DNA of 64,000 nucleotides from Bin127 sp965203505 (lineage in GTDB: Bacteria > Chloroflexota > Dehalococcoidia > Lucifugimonadales > Lucifugimonadaceae). A program made the translations under genes and the position numbers. Shown piece after piece: positions 51,206 to 58,564 of this stretch. Every line of letters starts with the position of its first letter. Within the stretch, counting starts at the first letter, position 1. The notes beneath the pieces were generated by a model, which saw only the letters and a list, made by a program, of their open reading frames with translations, had not been told where the DNA came from and did no database searches. Location: positions 2,480,001 through 2,544,000 of the forward strand of contig OZ241880.1 of the NCBI GenBank assembly GCA_965203505.1, read 5' to 3'.

Positions 51206-51560
51206 TCAATGCGAGGAGGCCTTCCGGCCAACAATGGTGATCGACTGCTCGTTAATCTGATGCCCTTCCTCAGAGCACAGAAAAACGATCGTGCTAGCAA
51301 CATCAGCACACGTCTCCGTCCTCATGGTCGGAATGTTCGTTTCCAACCGCTCCCATTCCTCCATACCGCCGGGGGTGTTGTCGCGCATGTTGTCCCAACG
51401 TGACGTGTCGACCACGACCGGGCAGACGGTGTTGAGGTTGATGTCGTGGAGTCCAAGCTCATTCCATAGGCTGCCCGCGAGATCCTGTAGGCCCAAGTTG
51501 GCGACGACGTCAGCTGCGAAGTTGCGAGATTGAATGCTGCTGGCAATCGAAGAGACCATG
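51206..51560 (-). pseudogene. C-terminal remnant of a short-chain dehydrogenase (SDR)
   Basis: The minus strand reads NLGLQDLAGSLWNELGLHDI, NLNTVCPVVVDTSRWDNMRD, then ETCADVASTIVFLCSEEGHQ, INEQSITIVGRKASSH. These match SDR positions for the helix after the active site, the NxVxPGxVxT loop (here CPVVVDT), and the xDVAxxVxFLxSDExxxINGQxxxxDGG end. Several consensus residues are lost and the nucleotide-binding half is absent. Confidence 0.7.
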
Positions 51561-51649
51561 ATTTCCGCCCGCCGGAGCCTCGACTGGATGCAGCCTTCGG
51601 GAGCAAAAGGAGCCAGAGAGCTTGTTGTCGTCACGGGCGTGAACAACCT

Positions 51650-51963
51650 AGCGGCTTGGTGGGCAACCTGCGCAATAGCGGAGGCGTCACATCGAGCTAC
51701 TGCTCCGGAATGGGCAATCCCACGGAGTACGGCGCCCACGCCGGCAGACTCATTGCCGAGTTCCGCGCCGTCGCGGGGAGCGTCACCAACTGCTAATGGG
51801 ACACCCAGAGCTCCGGCGTCGCATCCGACAGCTCAGGCCAGGGTGTCGGCAAGACCACCGCCGAGCTGCACTCGCCAACTGGAACGTGGACAGCACTGGC
51901 GACGACCCGCGTGACTTCGGCGAGGACAGCAGCTACCCGGCCTTGCGGCACGCGGGTGGCGAC
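51650..51963 (+). pseudogene. C-terminal remnant of a GLUG-motif surface protein
   Basis: One frame reads GLVGNLRNSGGVTSSYCSGM, then GSVTNC, TAA, WDTQSSGVASDSSGQGVGKT and TAELHSPTG; a second frame continues ANWNVDSTGDDPRDFGEDSS, YPALRHAGGD and stop. These are the GLUG repeat, the NCYWDTxxSG and GKTTAELxSPTG segments, and the DDPWDFGxxxxYPxL end of secreted repeat proteins. A stop and a frameshift break it. Confidence 0.7.
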
Positions 51964-52059
51964 TAGCGGCTCGGTTCGAACCGAGAGGCCCACGCGTATG
52001 CGGAAAACCTAGCGCAGGGACCTCTTTCGAAGAGTCAGATCATTGCGGGCTTCGTCCGG

Positions 52060-52141
52060 GCGATGCCGAACGCTGACTCGCTCCTACACTTCCAGCTTAA
52101 ACCTCAATGCAAAGGTTCTTGATTTTGTCAAGTCTGGTGGG
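52060..52141 (+). pseudogene. Serine recombinase C-terminal tail reading into tRNA-Ile
   Basis: The + strand frame reads SYTSSLNLNAKVLDFVKSGG and PGRIRT. VLDFVKSG is identical to the tail of the recombinase at 10.4 kb, and GTTCTTGATTTTGTCAAGTC matches its DNA with few differences. The frame then runs antisense into the tRNA-Ile gene. This is what remains when an element that carries its recombinase at one end integrates next to a tRNA and then decays. Confidence 0.6.
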
Positions 52142-52211
52142 CCCGGACGGATTCGAACCATCGACCTCTACTTTATCAGAGTAGCGCTCTAACCGACTGA
52201 GCTACGGGCCC
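52135..52211 (-). tRNA. tRNA-Ile (GAT), CCA encoded
   Basis: Full cloverleaf: acceptor stem GGGCCCG/CGGGCCC, D arm GCTC-AGTCGGTTA-GAGC, anticodon arm CTACT-CTGATAA-AGTAG with anticodon GAT, variable AGGTC, T arm GATGG-TTCGAAT-CCGTC, then A and an encoded CCA (52135-52138). All stems pair perfectly. It borders the pseudogene-rich accessory region on one side and core-like genes on the other. Confidence 0.97.
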
Positions 52212-52331
52212 GGAATGCGACGCGTCGAGGGTAGCGCGCACCGCGATATCCCAATTCTAATCCATCGCCTAGGTCACGCCCATCATTCGAAATTCTTGAC
52301 ACTTTGGTTCAGACGTATAACCTTATCCTCT

Positions 52332-53615
52332 ATGCCTTCACGCAACCCACGCGCCCTCCTCCCCACCGGCTCCTGGGCACTATACGACTTCTCCGACACC
52401 ATCTTCTCCGCATCGATCCTCACCTTCTACTTCCCTCTCTGGGTAACCGAAGACAAAGGCGGCACCGACACCCATCTCGGCCTCGCACTCTCTGCTTCGA
52501 TGCTCATCGTGGCGCTGACCGGGCCGTTTCTCGGCACTCTCTCGGACCGACTGAACCGACGCGTTCCTCTCCTCGCAATGAGCGTCGTCTCCTGCGCCGT
52601 ATTCACCGCGCTCATAGGAACATTCGGCGGACTTACCACCGGCCTTTTGTTCTTCATCGCCGCGAACTTCCTCTACCAGACCGGACTCATCTTCTACAAC
52701 TCGCTCATCATCAACGTCAGCGACGAAAGCCGACGCGGCATCGTCTCCGGCATCGGCGTCGGCGCCGGATACATCGGACTCATCGCCGCATTCCTCATCA
52801 TGCGACCCATCGTCGACACCCAAGGAAACCAAGCCGCGTTCCTGCCCACCGCCGCCCTTTTCATCCTTTTCGCACTACCGCTGCTGCTAATCGTCAGAGA
52901 CCCAGGCCACCGCGGGCGTGTTGACAAAACCCTCCTCCAGACCTCCTACAAGCAGCTTTACGAGACCTTCCGACGCGCCCGGCAACACAGCAACCTCTTC
53001 CGGTTCCTCATCGGACGCTTCATGTACATGGAAGCCATCAACACCGTCACATCCTTCTACGTCCTATACCTCATCAACGTCGGCGGCTTCGAAGACACCG
53101 AAGCACAAACCATGATCATCCTCGTTGTGATCATCGCAATCTTCGCGTCGTGGGCGACCGGATTCCTCGTGTCCAAATTCGGACCCAAACGCGTCCTGCT
53201 AATCGCCCTCTCCGGCTGGACCGCACTCGCCGTCGCCGCCATCCTCGCCGACACCACATGGGCCTTCTGGGCCGTCGCGATCACCATGGGCTTCTTCTGG
53301 GCCGCACCCCAAATCTCTGACCGTGTCCTGCTCACATACCTCTCACCGAACGGACAGATCGGGGAATTCTTCGGACTCTTCCAGATGTCAGGCCGCCTAT
53401 CGGCAGTTATCGGACCTGCACTCTGGGGTCTGACGATCTGGGCACTATCTGAGACCGGCGAACTGGCTTACCGCATCGCTTTGGGCACTCTGGCAGTCTT
53501 CTTAGTTCTCGGCCTTTTAATCCTCCGCGGTGTCAATGTGACTCGTGAAGAATCTGACCTCGATGTCATCGAACAACTGCCAACTCAAACTCAAACCGAT
53601 CCCTCAACCACCTAG
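52332..53615 (+). CDS. MFS transporter, UMF1/Atg22-like
   Basis: 427 residues with about 12 membrane helices. The opening ALLPTGSWALYDFSDTIFSA is characteristic of UMF1 (vacuolar Atg22-like) transporters (WxxYDxxNSAF-type). LGTLSDRLNRRVPLL is the MFS motif A loop, and SKFGPKRVLLIALS is its second copy. Start chosen at the ATG at 52332, just before the first helix; there is no ribosome site, and only an imperfect TTGACA/TATAAC pair (14 bp spacing) upstream, so translation may be leaderless. Substrate unknown; related proteins are suspected amino acid or drug exporters. Confidence 0.88.
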   Translation: MPSRNPRALLPTGSWALYDFSDTIFSASILTFYFPLWVTEDKGGTDTHLGLALSASMLIVALTGPFLGTLSDRLNRRVPLLAMSVVSCAVFTALIGTFGGLTTGLLFFIAANFLYQTGLIFYNSLIINVSDESRRGIVSGIGVGAGYIGLIAAFLIMRPIVDTQGNQAAFLPTAALFILFALPLLLIVRDPGHRGRVDKTLLQTSYKQLYETFRRARQHSNLFRFLIGRFMYMEAINTVTSFYVLYLINVGGFEDTEAQTMIILVVIIAIFASWATGFLVSKFGPKRVLLIALSGWTALAVAAILADTTWAFWAVAITMGFFWAAPQISDRVLLTYLSPNGQIGEFFGLFQMSGRLSAVIGPALWGLTIWALSETGELAYRIALGTLAVFLVLGLLILRGVNVTREESDLDVIEQLPTQTQTDPSTT

Positions 53616-53642
53616 GGATTCTCCGTTCACTGAAGCAGAAAT

Positions 53643-53668
53643 CGCCCCTTTCGCTGGACGAAAGGGGC
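53643..53668. repeat. Palindromic intergenic repeat
   Basis: CGCCCCTTTCGCTGGACGAAAGGGGCG, another copy of the CCCCTTTCGC/GCGAAAGGGG family seen at 842-864 and 2669-2691. It follows the transporter gene, where it could act as a terminator. Confidence 0.6.
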
Positions 53669-53805
53669 GCGAGTGAAGCTAGCGGGGTATGCCCTGGGCA
53701 AGCACGACGACCACTCCACTTCACCCCGCTGTCATCGTCTCGCGGACAGCGTCATTCGGCGCATCTCGAAGTCCGCCTTCTATGCGGTTACCCAGAATAA
53801 AGGCT

Positions 53806-54138
53806 TCATGCCCTGGCCAGCCGCTCGCTCGCAAGTCGGTTCATGCTCACCCCCGCTTCGGCCGCGTCCACTGCCAGAGCTCGATGAGTCTCCGGCGGCA
53901 CGCGGATCGACAGATGCCCGCTGTAGTGCCGAGTCGAAATCGGCTCCGGAATCGGAGCGCCTTCCCTGCGCAGGTCCTCCACGCAAAAAGCCACCAAGTC
54001 GCGGATCCCGGCGAACGCCTTCTCCGGCGTTTCGTCCAGGTGGCTGAGCAATCCGAACTCAGCGCACAGGCCGACGAATTCACCGTCCTCCCCAGACCAG
54101 ATGACACGGTAGGTGTAACGGTCAGTACTTGCAGTCAT
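53806..54138 (-). CDS. HicB-type antitoxin
   Basis: 110 residues from the ATG overlapping the hicA remnant stop (ATGA), with GGAGGG 6 bases upstream. The HicB pattern is complete: YTYRVIWSGEDGEFVGLCAE, then LLSHLDETPEKAFAGIRDLV, then a C-terminal RHH domain (GHLSIRVPPETHRALAVDAA and GVSMNRLASERLA). Normally it neutralises the HicA RNase and represses the operon. Here the toxin is truncated, so this is an orphan antitoxin. Confidence 0.85.
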   Translation of the reverse strand: MTASTDRYTYRVIWSGEDGEFVGLCAEFGLLSHLDETPEKAFAGIRDLVAFCVEDLRREGAPIPEPISTRHYSGHLSIRVPPETHRALAVDAAEAGVSMNRLASERLARA

Positions 54139-54275
54139 TCCATTCCCTCCAGCTTGTCTATCGCCTTGAGAACTTGGCGTACCTGATACGGCTTGGCCAT
54201 GTCTCCGCGAGGCTGGATATTGATCCGTGGCTCTCCCTGCCAAGGCGTACGGTAGACATAGTGGCTACCGTGTCG
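54135..54275 (-). pseudogene. Truncated HicA toxin
   Basis: The minus strand reads GRRHGSHYVYRTPWQGEPRI, NIQPRGDMAKPYQVRQVLKA, IDKLEGME and stop. This includes the GSH catalytic histidine context and the C-terminal half of HicA. An in-frame TGA lies just upstream, and the ~15-20 N-terminal residues are missing, so no functional toxin is expected. Confidence 0.65.
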
Positions 54276-54295
54276 CCTGCCTCATTCCATGCTAG

Positions 54296-54967
54296 CTAAT
54301 CCCATCGCTCGACTGGTGCCCGTCCCGTCGAAGGAAACGCTACACGATTCGTACTCAAGATCCGATCCTGCACCACCACGACATCCAACAACACATCATG
54401 TGGTGGACGCCCCTTGGCGTCAATCCTCATCCACAAGTGGTTGGCAAAAACTAGCAGTGGAACCGTTATCCAGTATGTCCTGACAAAGATCGACCAAAGC
54501 GTGTTTACTTGATCGTCTGATACGTCCAAGACATGAATGCTTAGGTCGAACATCAACGCGATAACCCTCAAGCACAGATACGGCGCTCCCGTCAAAACCA
54601 CGAATAGGCACGGAATCAACAGCCCCGGGCTCCCGATGAATTGACGGAGCATCACTCGCTGCCAACTCAATTGTTCAAGATTGTCCCTTTTGACCCTCAG
54701 CGTCATAGCTCGATAGCCTAGACCCTGGCCGACGGAAGCTAGCACTATACCGGATGCCAAGTGAACGATGGGAGGGATCGCCAGCAATAAGGGATAAAAG
54801 AGAAGTATGCCTCCTGTTTCACCGTCCCCAAAGACATACCAATTAACCTCTTCCGGGTTCTCCGCTCTGCTCAACACAAACTGAACAGTTACAGAAGCTG
54901 CGAAAAACCCTCCGATGAATACGGCCGCTGCCCACTCCCAGAATCCAGCAAACAACCGTTCTCCCAT
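54296..54967 (-). CDS. RDD-like membrane protein, copy 1
   Basis: About 223 residues from the ATG at 54967; the frame is open 26 codons more. Several membrane helices (WAAAVFIGGFFAASVTVQFV, PLLLAIPPIVHLASGIVLAS, PGLLIPCLFVVLTGAPYLCL, TYWITVPLLVFANHLWMRID). GQGLGYRAMTLRVKRDN and WQRVMLRQFIGSPGLL match RDD-family proteins, as does the closing DAKGRPPHDVLLDVVVVQDR. It shares this architecture with the next two genes, so the three are paralogues. RDD proteins are implicated in ion exchange or compatible-solute transport; here the role is unknown. Confidence 0.75.
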   Translation of the reverse strand: MGERLFAGFWEWAAAVFIGGFFAASVTVQFVLSRAENPEEVNWYVFGDGETGGILLFYPLLLAIPPIVHLASGIVLASVGQGLGYRAMTLRVKRDNLEQLSWQRVMLRQFIGSPGLLIPCLFVVLTGAPYLCLRVIALMFDLSIHVLDVSDDQVNTLWSIFVRTYWITVPLLVFANHLWMRIDAKGRPPHDVLLDVVVVQDRILSTNRVAFPSTGRAPVERWD

Positions 54968-55081
54968 AGTCGCGATGTGGTAAATCCCGTGCCCGTCCGA
55001 CCAGAAACGAGGTTCTTTGCCTCTTTTATTCTGTAAACGCCTCAACTAACACCCATCCTTATCATCCTTTCACATCATACC

Positions 55082-55120
55082 CATCCTAGTTCAATATCAC
55101 CGACAATCCTGCCGCCCCGC
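55082..55120. repeat. 39 bp exact direct repeat (partner at 56529-56567)
   Basis: CATCCTAGTTCAATATCACC and 19 more bases, identical at both places. At the second site it forms the stop region of the cupin gene; at this site there is no cupin gene. The 1.45 kb between them holds RDD copies 2 and 3, so a duplication or insertion placed them between two copies of the cupin tail. Confidence 0.8.
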
Positions 55121-55292
55121 CAACAACCGCATCCAAACTGAAGCAACTTCAAAGTTCGGGCGCCCCTTCAACGAATCAGCGGTTCCATCTGCCAGCGAAT
55201 CAATCATCATTCTGCCCTACCATCAATCTACATCAGCGGCGAAATCCGTGACCTTGCAGGCGACATCGGGCGCGGCATCCAAACCTGCCAGC

Positions 55293-55880
55293 CTACCCCA
55301 CTCGATCACGCACCACAACCGTCCCCACTAACTGGTCGTGCCATCCTTGCCCCTGATCATCCAATACCATCCAAAAATGGTTACCCATCGCTACAACCGC
55401 GGCAACAATAAGTCCCCAAGTGAGCCAATACACTGTTTCCCATGCACCAATAAGGAACCCTATCGACACCGGCAAAAAATACGCAAACAGCAATGGACTA
55501 CCCAGAAACTGTCTCGTCAATGCGCGCCGCCAACCGATACATCCTCCATCGACCATCGCTACTCGCAACCCAAAACGTCGGTGCCCAAACGTGTCACCAC
55601 CCGAGCTGATGCTGATCCCGTTAAACAAAAACCGCAAGATCAAAACCCCGCTCACAACCGACCCTCCGAAGTGATAGACCAAATCAGCCAAGAAATGTTC
55701 GCCGAAGGGATAATGCCACAGTAAATTCGGCCCCCAAACTACTGCCCACGCCGCCGCTCCCCAAACAAACGCCACAACCCAATCAACAATTCCCGCCAGC
55801 AACCGACTACGAACGGAGGGAAATACGAACTCCGCACCCCCATCCGTCCGAGGATTCCCGTACAACCCGAGATCCTCCAT
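55293..55880 (-). CDS. RDD family membrane protein, copy 2
   Basis: About 195 residues from the ATG at 55880, 15 bp after the previous stop; a longer frame from 55955 would overlap that gene by 61 bp. FPSVRSRLLAGIVDWVVAFV is the classic RDD opening with the arginine and aspartate inside the first membrane helix. GDTFGHRRFGLRVAMVDGG and WRRALTRQFLGSPLLFAYFL follow. It ends LDDQGQGWHDQLVGTVVVRD, shared with copy 3. Membrane transport or homeostasis is inferred from the family only. Confidence 0.85.
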   Translation of the reverse strand: MEDLGLYGNPRTDGGAEFVFPSVRSRLLAGIVDWVVAFVWGAAAWAVVWGPNLLWHYPFGEHFLADLVYHFGGSVVSGVLILRFLFNGISISSGGDTFGHRRFGLRVAMVDGGCIGWRRALTRQFLGSPLLFAYFLPVSIGFLIGAWETVYWLTWGLIVAAVVAMGNHFWMVLDDQGQGWHDQLVGTVVVRDRVG

Positions 55881-55894
55881 CTCAACCGAATCCC

Positions 55895-56521
55895 TCACTG
55901 ATTGTCCTGCCTTACTTCTCTCACCACCACCGTCCCTGTCAATATATCGTGCCAACCTTGACCTTTGGCATCAAAATGCATCATGGCATGATTGGCAACC
56001 ATCAAAACAAGCGCCACCGCCAACCCCCACAAAATCCAGAACCTAACAACCTCACCGATGAATTCACCAGTGATATCGGCAGGGTGGGTCGAACCTCCAA
56101 GTTGAGGCAGGATGGTTGCAGCTGGCATTAAGACGAACATCGGCGTCACGTACCCAAGCAGTAACGGACTTCCGAAATAGTGCCTAGCCAACGCTCTCCC
56201 GCGACTGATCCGCTCGCCATCTGTTTTCAGAATCCTCAAACCAAACAACCGATGACCAATCGTGTCACCTTTCGACGAGACCCTAAACGCAGTTACTACC
56301 TGCCACAGTATTACGATGGCGAACGCTGCCGGTAACCCAAAATAGATCAAAAATGCTCCGAAATTCGTCCCGAATGAATATTCACCTGATAACGCAAGCG
56401 CGAAAACAGCCGCTGCCCCAACACTCACAGACACTCCCACACCTAAAGCAGTTACCCAGTCAACGAATCCTGCTCCTAGTCTTCGCCAAAATGGTGCGAA
56501 TTCGTAGCCCATCATTCCCAA
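55895..56521 (-). CDS. RDD family membrane protein, copy 3
   Basis: 208 residues. FWRRLGAGFVDWVTALGVGV is the RDD opening; GDTIGHRLFGLRILKTDGER and RALARHYFGSPLLLGYVTP follow; the end FDAKGQGWHDILTGTVVVRE aligns with copies 1 and 2. First gene of the RDD set in the direction of transcription. All three genes have the G-D-T-x-G-H/Y-R loop and the GSPLL segment. Confidence 0.85.
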   Translation of the reverse strand: MGMMGYEFAPFWRRLGAGFVDWVTALGVGVSVSVGAAAVFALALSGEYSFGTNFGAFLIYFGLPAAFAIVILWQVVTAFRVSSKGDTIGHRLFGLRILKTDGERISRGRALARHYFGSPLLLGYVTPMFVLMPAATILPQLGGSTHPADITGEFIGEVVRFWILWGLAVALVLMVANHAMMHFDAKGQGWHDILTGTVVVREVRQDNQ

Positions 56522-56543
56522 TCATTCACATCCTAGTTCAATA

Positions 56544-56960
56544 TCACCGACAATCCTGCCGCCCCGCTCCCTCCAAATCCACAACAATCTCCACCGGCGC
56601 ATTCCGCGCCACGATCAGCACTAGGTCCTCTTCGACTGAAGTGTTTACTGGTTGATGGTTCGAATCCGGAGGCACGTAGATGAAATCGCCGGGGCCGATC
56701 TCCTCCTCAACCTCCAACTCTTTCCCGTGCAGAAACACCCCTCCGCCGCTAACCACGTAGATCGCCGACTCGCAATTCACGTGATAGTGGGCGGTTGAAC
56801 ACCGTCCAGGCGGCACTGTCGCGATCGCCAGATGTATGCCGGTCGATCCCGACAATGCCTCCGAAACGCCTGCCAGTCGAGTCATCGCACCGCTGGCGAC
56901 ATCAACCTCCAGATTGTCGGCCTTCGTGATGACGCAAGGCGGATGCGCATGGTCACCCAT
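56544..56960 (-). CDS. Cupin domain protein
   Basis: 138 residues, a single beta-barrel cupin. PGRCSTAHYHVNCESAIYVV and SGGGVFLHG form cupin motif 1 (H-x-H...E), and GPGDFIYVPPDSNHQPVNTS forms motif 2 with the last histidine, giving a complete metal site. The start ATG overlaps the stop of the upstream alcohol dehydrogenase gene by one base (TGATG), so the two are translationally coupled. Possibly an isomerase, dioxygenase or sugar-binding cupin acting on the dehydrogenase product; unproven. Confidence 0.85.
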   Translation of the reverse strand: MGDHAHPPCVITKADNLEVDVASGAMTRLAGVSEALSGSTGIHLAIATVPPGRCSTAHYHVNCESAIYVVSGGGVFLHGKELEVEEEIGPGDFIYVPPDSNHQPVNTSVEEDLVLIVARNAPVEIVVDLEGAGRQDCR

Positions 56961-58042
56961 CACATCACCACGACCGAACGAAGCACGTCACCGCGCTCCA
57001 TCTTGTGGAACGCCTCCTCGACGTCGCCGATCCCTATCGACTCGCTTACGAATCCATCGAGATCCAATCGGCCCTGCATGTAAAGGTCGATGTACATCGG
57101 GAAGTCTCGCGTCGGAAGGCAGTCGCCGTACCACGATGATTTCAACGCTCCGCCGCGACCGAAGACCTCGATCATTGGTAACTCGATCTTCATCTCTGGG
57201 CTTGGAACGCCGACTAGCACTACGGTCCCAGCAAGATCGCGTGCGAAGAACGCCTGTTCATAAGTCTGTGGCAATCCAACCGCCTCGATACAGACATCCG
57301 CGCCATTGCCTCCGGTGATCCCCTGTATCGCCTCCACCGCATCCGTATCACGCGAATTCACGGTGTGCGTCGCACCGAAACTCTTGGCCCACTCCAGCTT
57401 CCGATCATCGATATCCACCGCAATGATCGTGTGGGCGCCAGCCAGTTTCGAACCCGCGATCGCTGCATCTCCGACACCGCCACAGCCGAACACCGCCACG
57501 GAATCGCCCCTTGACACGCCGCCGGTATTGATCGCCGCGCCCAAACCGGCCATGATTCCGCACCCGATCAAACCCGCCGCTTTCGCATCTGCCTTCGGAT
57601 CAACCTTCACCGCCTGGCCGGCCGCAACCAACGTCAGCTCCGCGAACGCGCCGATGCCAAGCGCTGGCGACAACGGTGTGCCGTCCTCTAACGTCATCGG
57701 CTGCGCAGCGTTCCGACTGTCGAAGCAGTACCACGGACGTCCACGCTCACACGAGCGACAATTCGTGCAAGGCGCCCGCCAAGCGACGATCACGAAATCG
57801 CCCGGAGCCACGTTGTCGACATCATCCCCAATCTTTTCCACTATGCCAGCCGCTTCATGGCCCAAGAAATAAGGAAACTCATCCCCAATCGCACCCTCTC
57901 GATAGTGCAGATCCGTATGGCAGACCCCGCAAGCCTGAACTCGGATCAACGCTTCGCCTGGCCCCGGGTCAGGTACCAAGATCGTCTCCAATGTAACTGG
58001 CGCACCGTTTGCCGCCGAAACCACCGCTTGTACCTTGTTCAT
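56960..58042 (-). CDS. Zinc-dependent alcohol dehydrogenase (S-(hydroxymethyl)mycothiol dehydrogenase-like)
   Basis: 360 residues, medium-chain dehydrogenase. Catalytic zinc ligands: ACGVCHTDLHYREG (C38, with C41-H42) and GHEAAG (H62). The structural zinc loop CTNCRSCERGRPWYC has four cysteines. The Rossmann motif FGCGGVGDAAI is present. GRPWYCFDSRNAAQPMTLED and GTPLSPALGIGAFAE are hallmarks of the MscR/class III subgroup that oxidises S-hydroxymethyl thiols, so formaldehyde detoxification is a fair guess; the thiol used in this lineage is not known. Forms an operon with the cupin. Confidence 0.9.
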   Translation of the reverse strand: MNKVQAVVSAANGAPVTLETILVPDPGPGEALIRVQACGVCHTDLHYREGAIGDEFPYFLGHEAAGIVEKIGDDVDNVAPGDFVIVAWRAPCTNCRSCERGRPWYCFDSRNAAQPMTLEDGTPLSPALGIGAFAELTLVAAGQAVKVDPKADAKAAGLIGCGIMAGLGAAINTGGVSRGDSVAVFGCGGVGDAAIAGSKLAGAHTIIAVDIDDRKLEWAKSFGATHTVNSRDTDAVEAIQGITGGNGADVCIEAVGLPQTYEQAFFARDLAGTVVLVGVPSPEMKIELPMIEVFGRGGALKSSWYGDCLPTRDFPMYIDLYMQGRLDLDGFVSESIGIGDVEEAFHKMERGDVLRSVVVM

Positions 58043-58084
58043 GTCGTCCCCTAACCCTTTCTGACATACTCACCAACTGATTTC

Positions 58085-58262
58085 AATCGGGATTATATGG
58101 CATGAAGCAGAAAATCCCCTCTCCGTCATCCGCTGAACTCTTTCCTCGTTACGCGAGGATCGGAGCCCATTCCCTGAGCTGGCTCGGGGTGAGGGTGACA
58201 GAAAGGGGACGAGGGCTGTAAGGAGGCGGAGCCCTCTAGGGAACGACGTAGGGAATCTCTCG
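58085..58262. repeat. Intergenic repeat region
   Basis: Holds CCTCGTTACGCGAGG (near 58142) and a GAGCTGGCTC-type palindrome embedded in AGAAAGGGGACGAGGGCTGT, further short repeats of the kind found between most genes here. No gene. Confidence 0.5.
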
Positions 58263-58469
58263 CTACAGAAGTTCGCCTATCGCCGTCAAACTGATCAGAC
58301 CTGCAATCGCCACGAGCACGTATACGATCCGCGTGAACGCGTTGACTTCGCCAAACTTCAACTTTCCGCCGATGAACGCTACGAGGTCCCATTTGAACAA
58401 ACCCACCAGTCCCCAGTTAAGGGCTCCAACCACCGCAAGGACTATCGCCACAACTTGAATGATCTCCAT
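58263..58469 (-). CDS. DUF378 family small membrane protein
   Basis: 68 residues with two membrane helices. The DUF378 core VVGALNWGLVGLFKWDLVAF is present, followed by TRIVYVLVAIAGLISLTAIG. Length is typical. AGGAAGGAGAAGAT precedes the ATG. Divergent from the B12-binding regulator, with ~95 bp between the two starts, so the regulator may control it. Function unknown. Confidence 0.9.
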   Translation of the reverse strand: MEIIQVVAIVLAVVGALNWGLVGLFKWDLVAFIGGKLKFGEVNAFTRIVYVLVAIAGLISLTAIGELL

Positions 58470-58499
58470 ATCTTCTCCTTCCTAAGAGCTGACTTCGTG

Positions 58500-58545
58500 T
58501 GTTGTATATTAGTAACATAGCCATATATTTCGTTGTATATATCCA
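58500..58545. promoter_or_regulatory. Direct repeats in the divergent promoter region
   Basis: GTTGTATAT occurs at about 58500-58509 and again at about 58532-58541, about 32 bp apart (three helical turns). AT-rich sequence between them includes CATATATTTC. This is a suitable operator layout for the XRE domain of the regulator downstream; inference. Confidence 0.5.
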
Positions 58546-58564
58546 ACGCACGCCGAGACTCACA

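Noticed and set aside
52296..52321. Strong sigma-70 promoter before the transporter gene
   Set aside because: TTGACA and TATAAC are present but only 14 bp apart, too close for a standard promoter; not listed as a feature.
53673..54186. Plus-strand frames over the hicB locus
   Set aside because: They are shadows of hicB and the hicA remnant, which have family motifs and a proper ribosome site.
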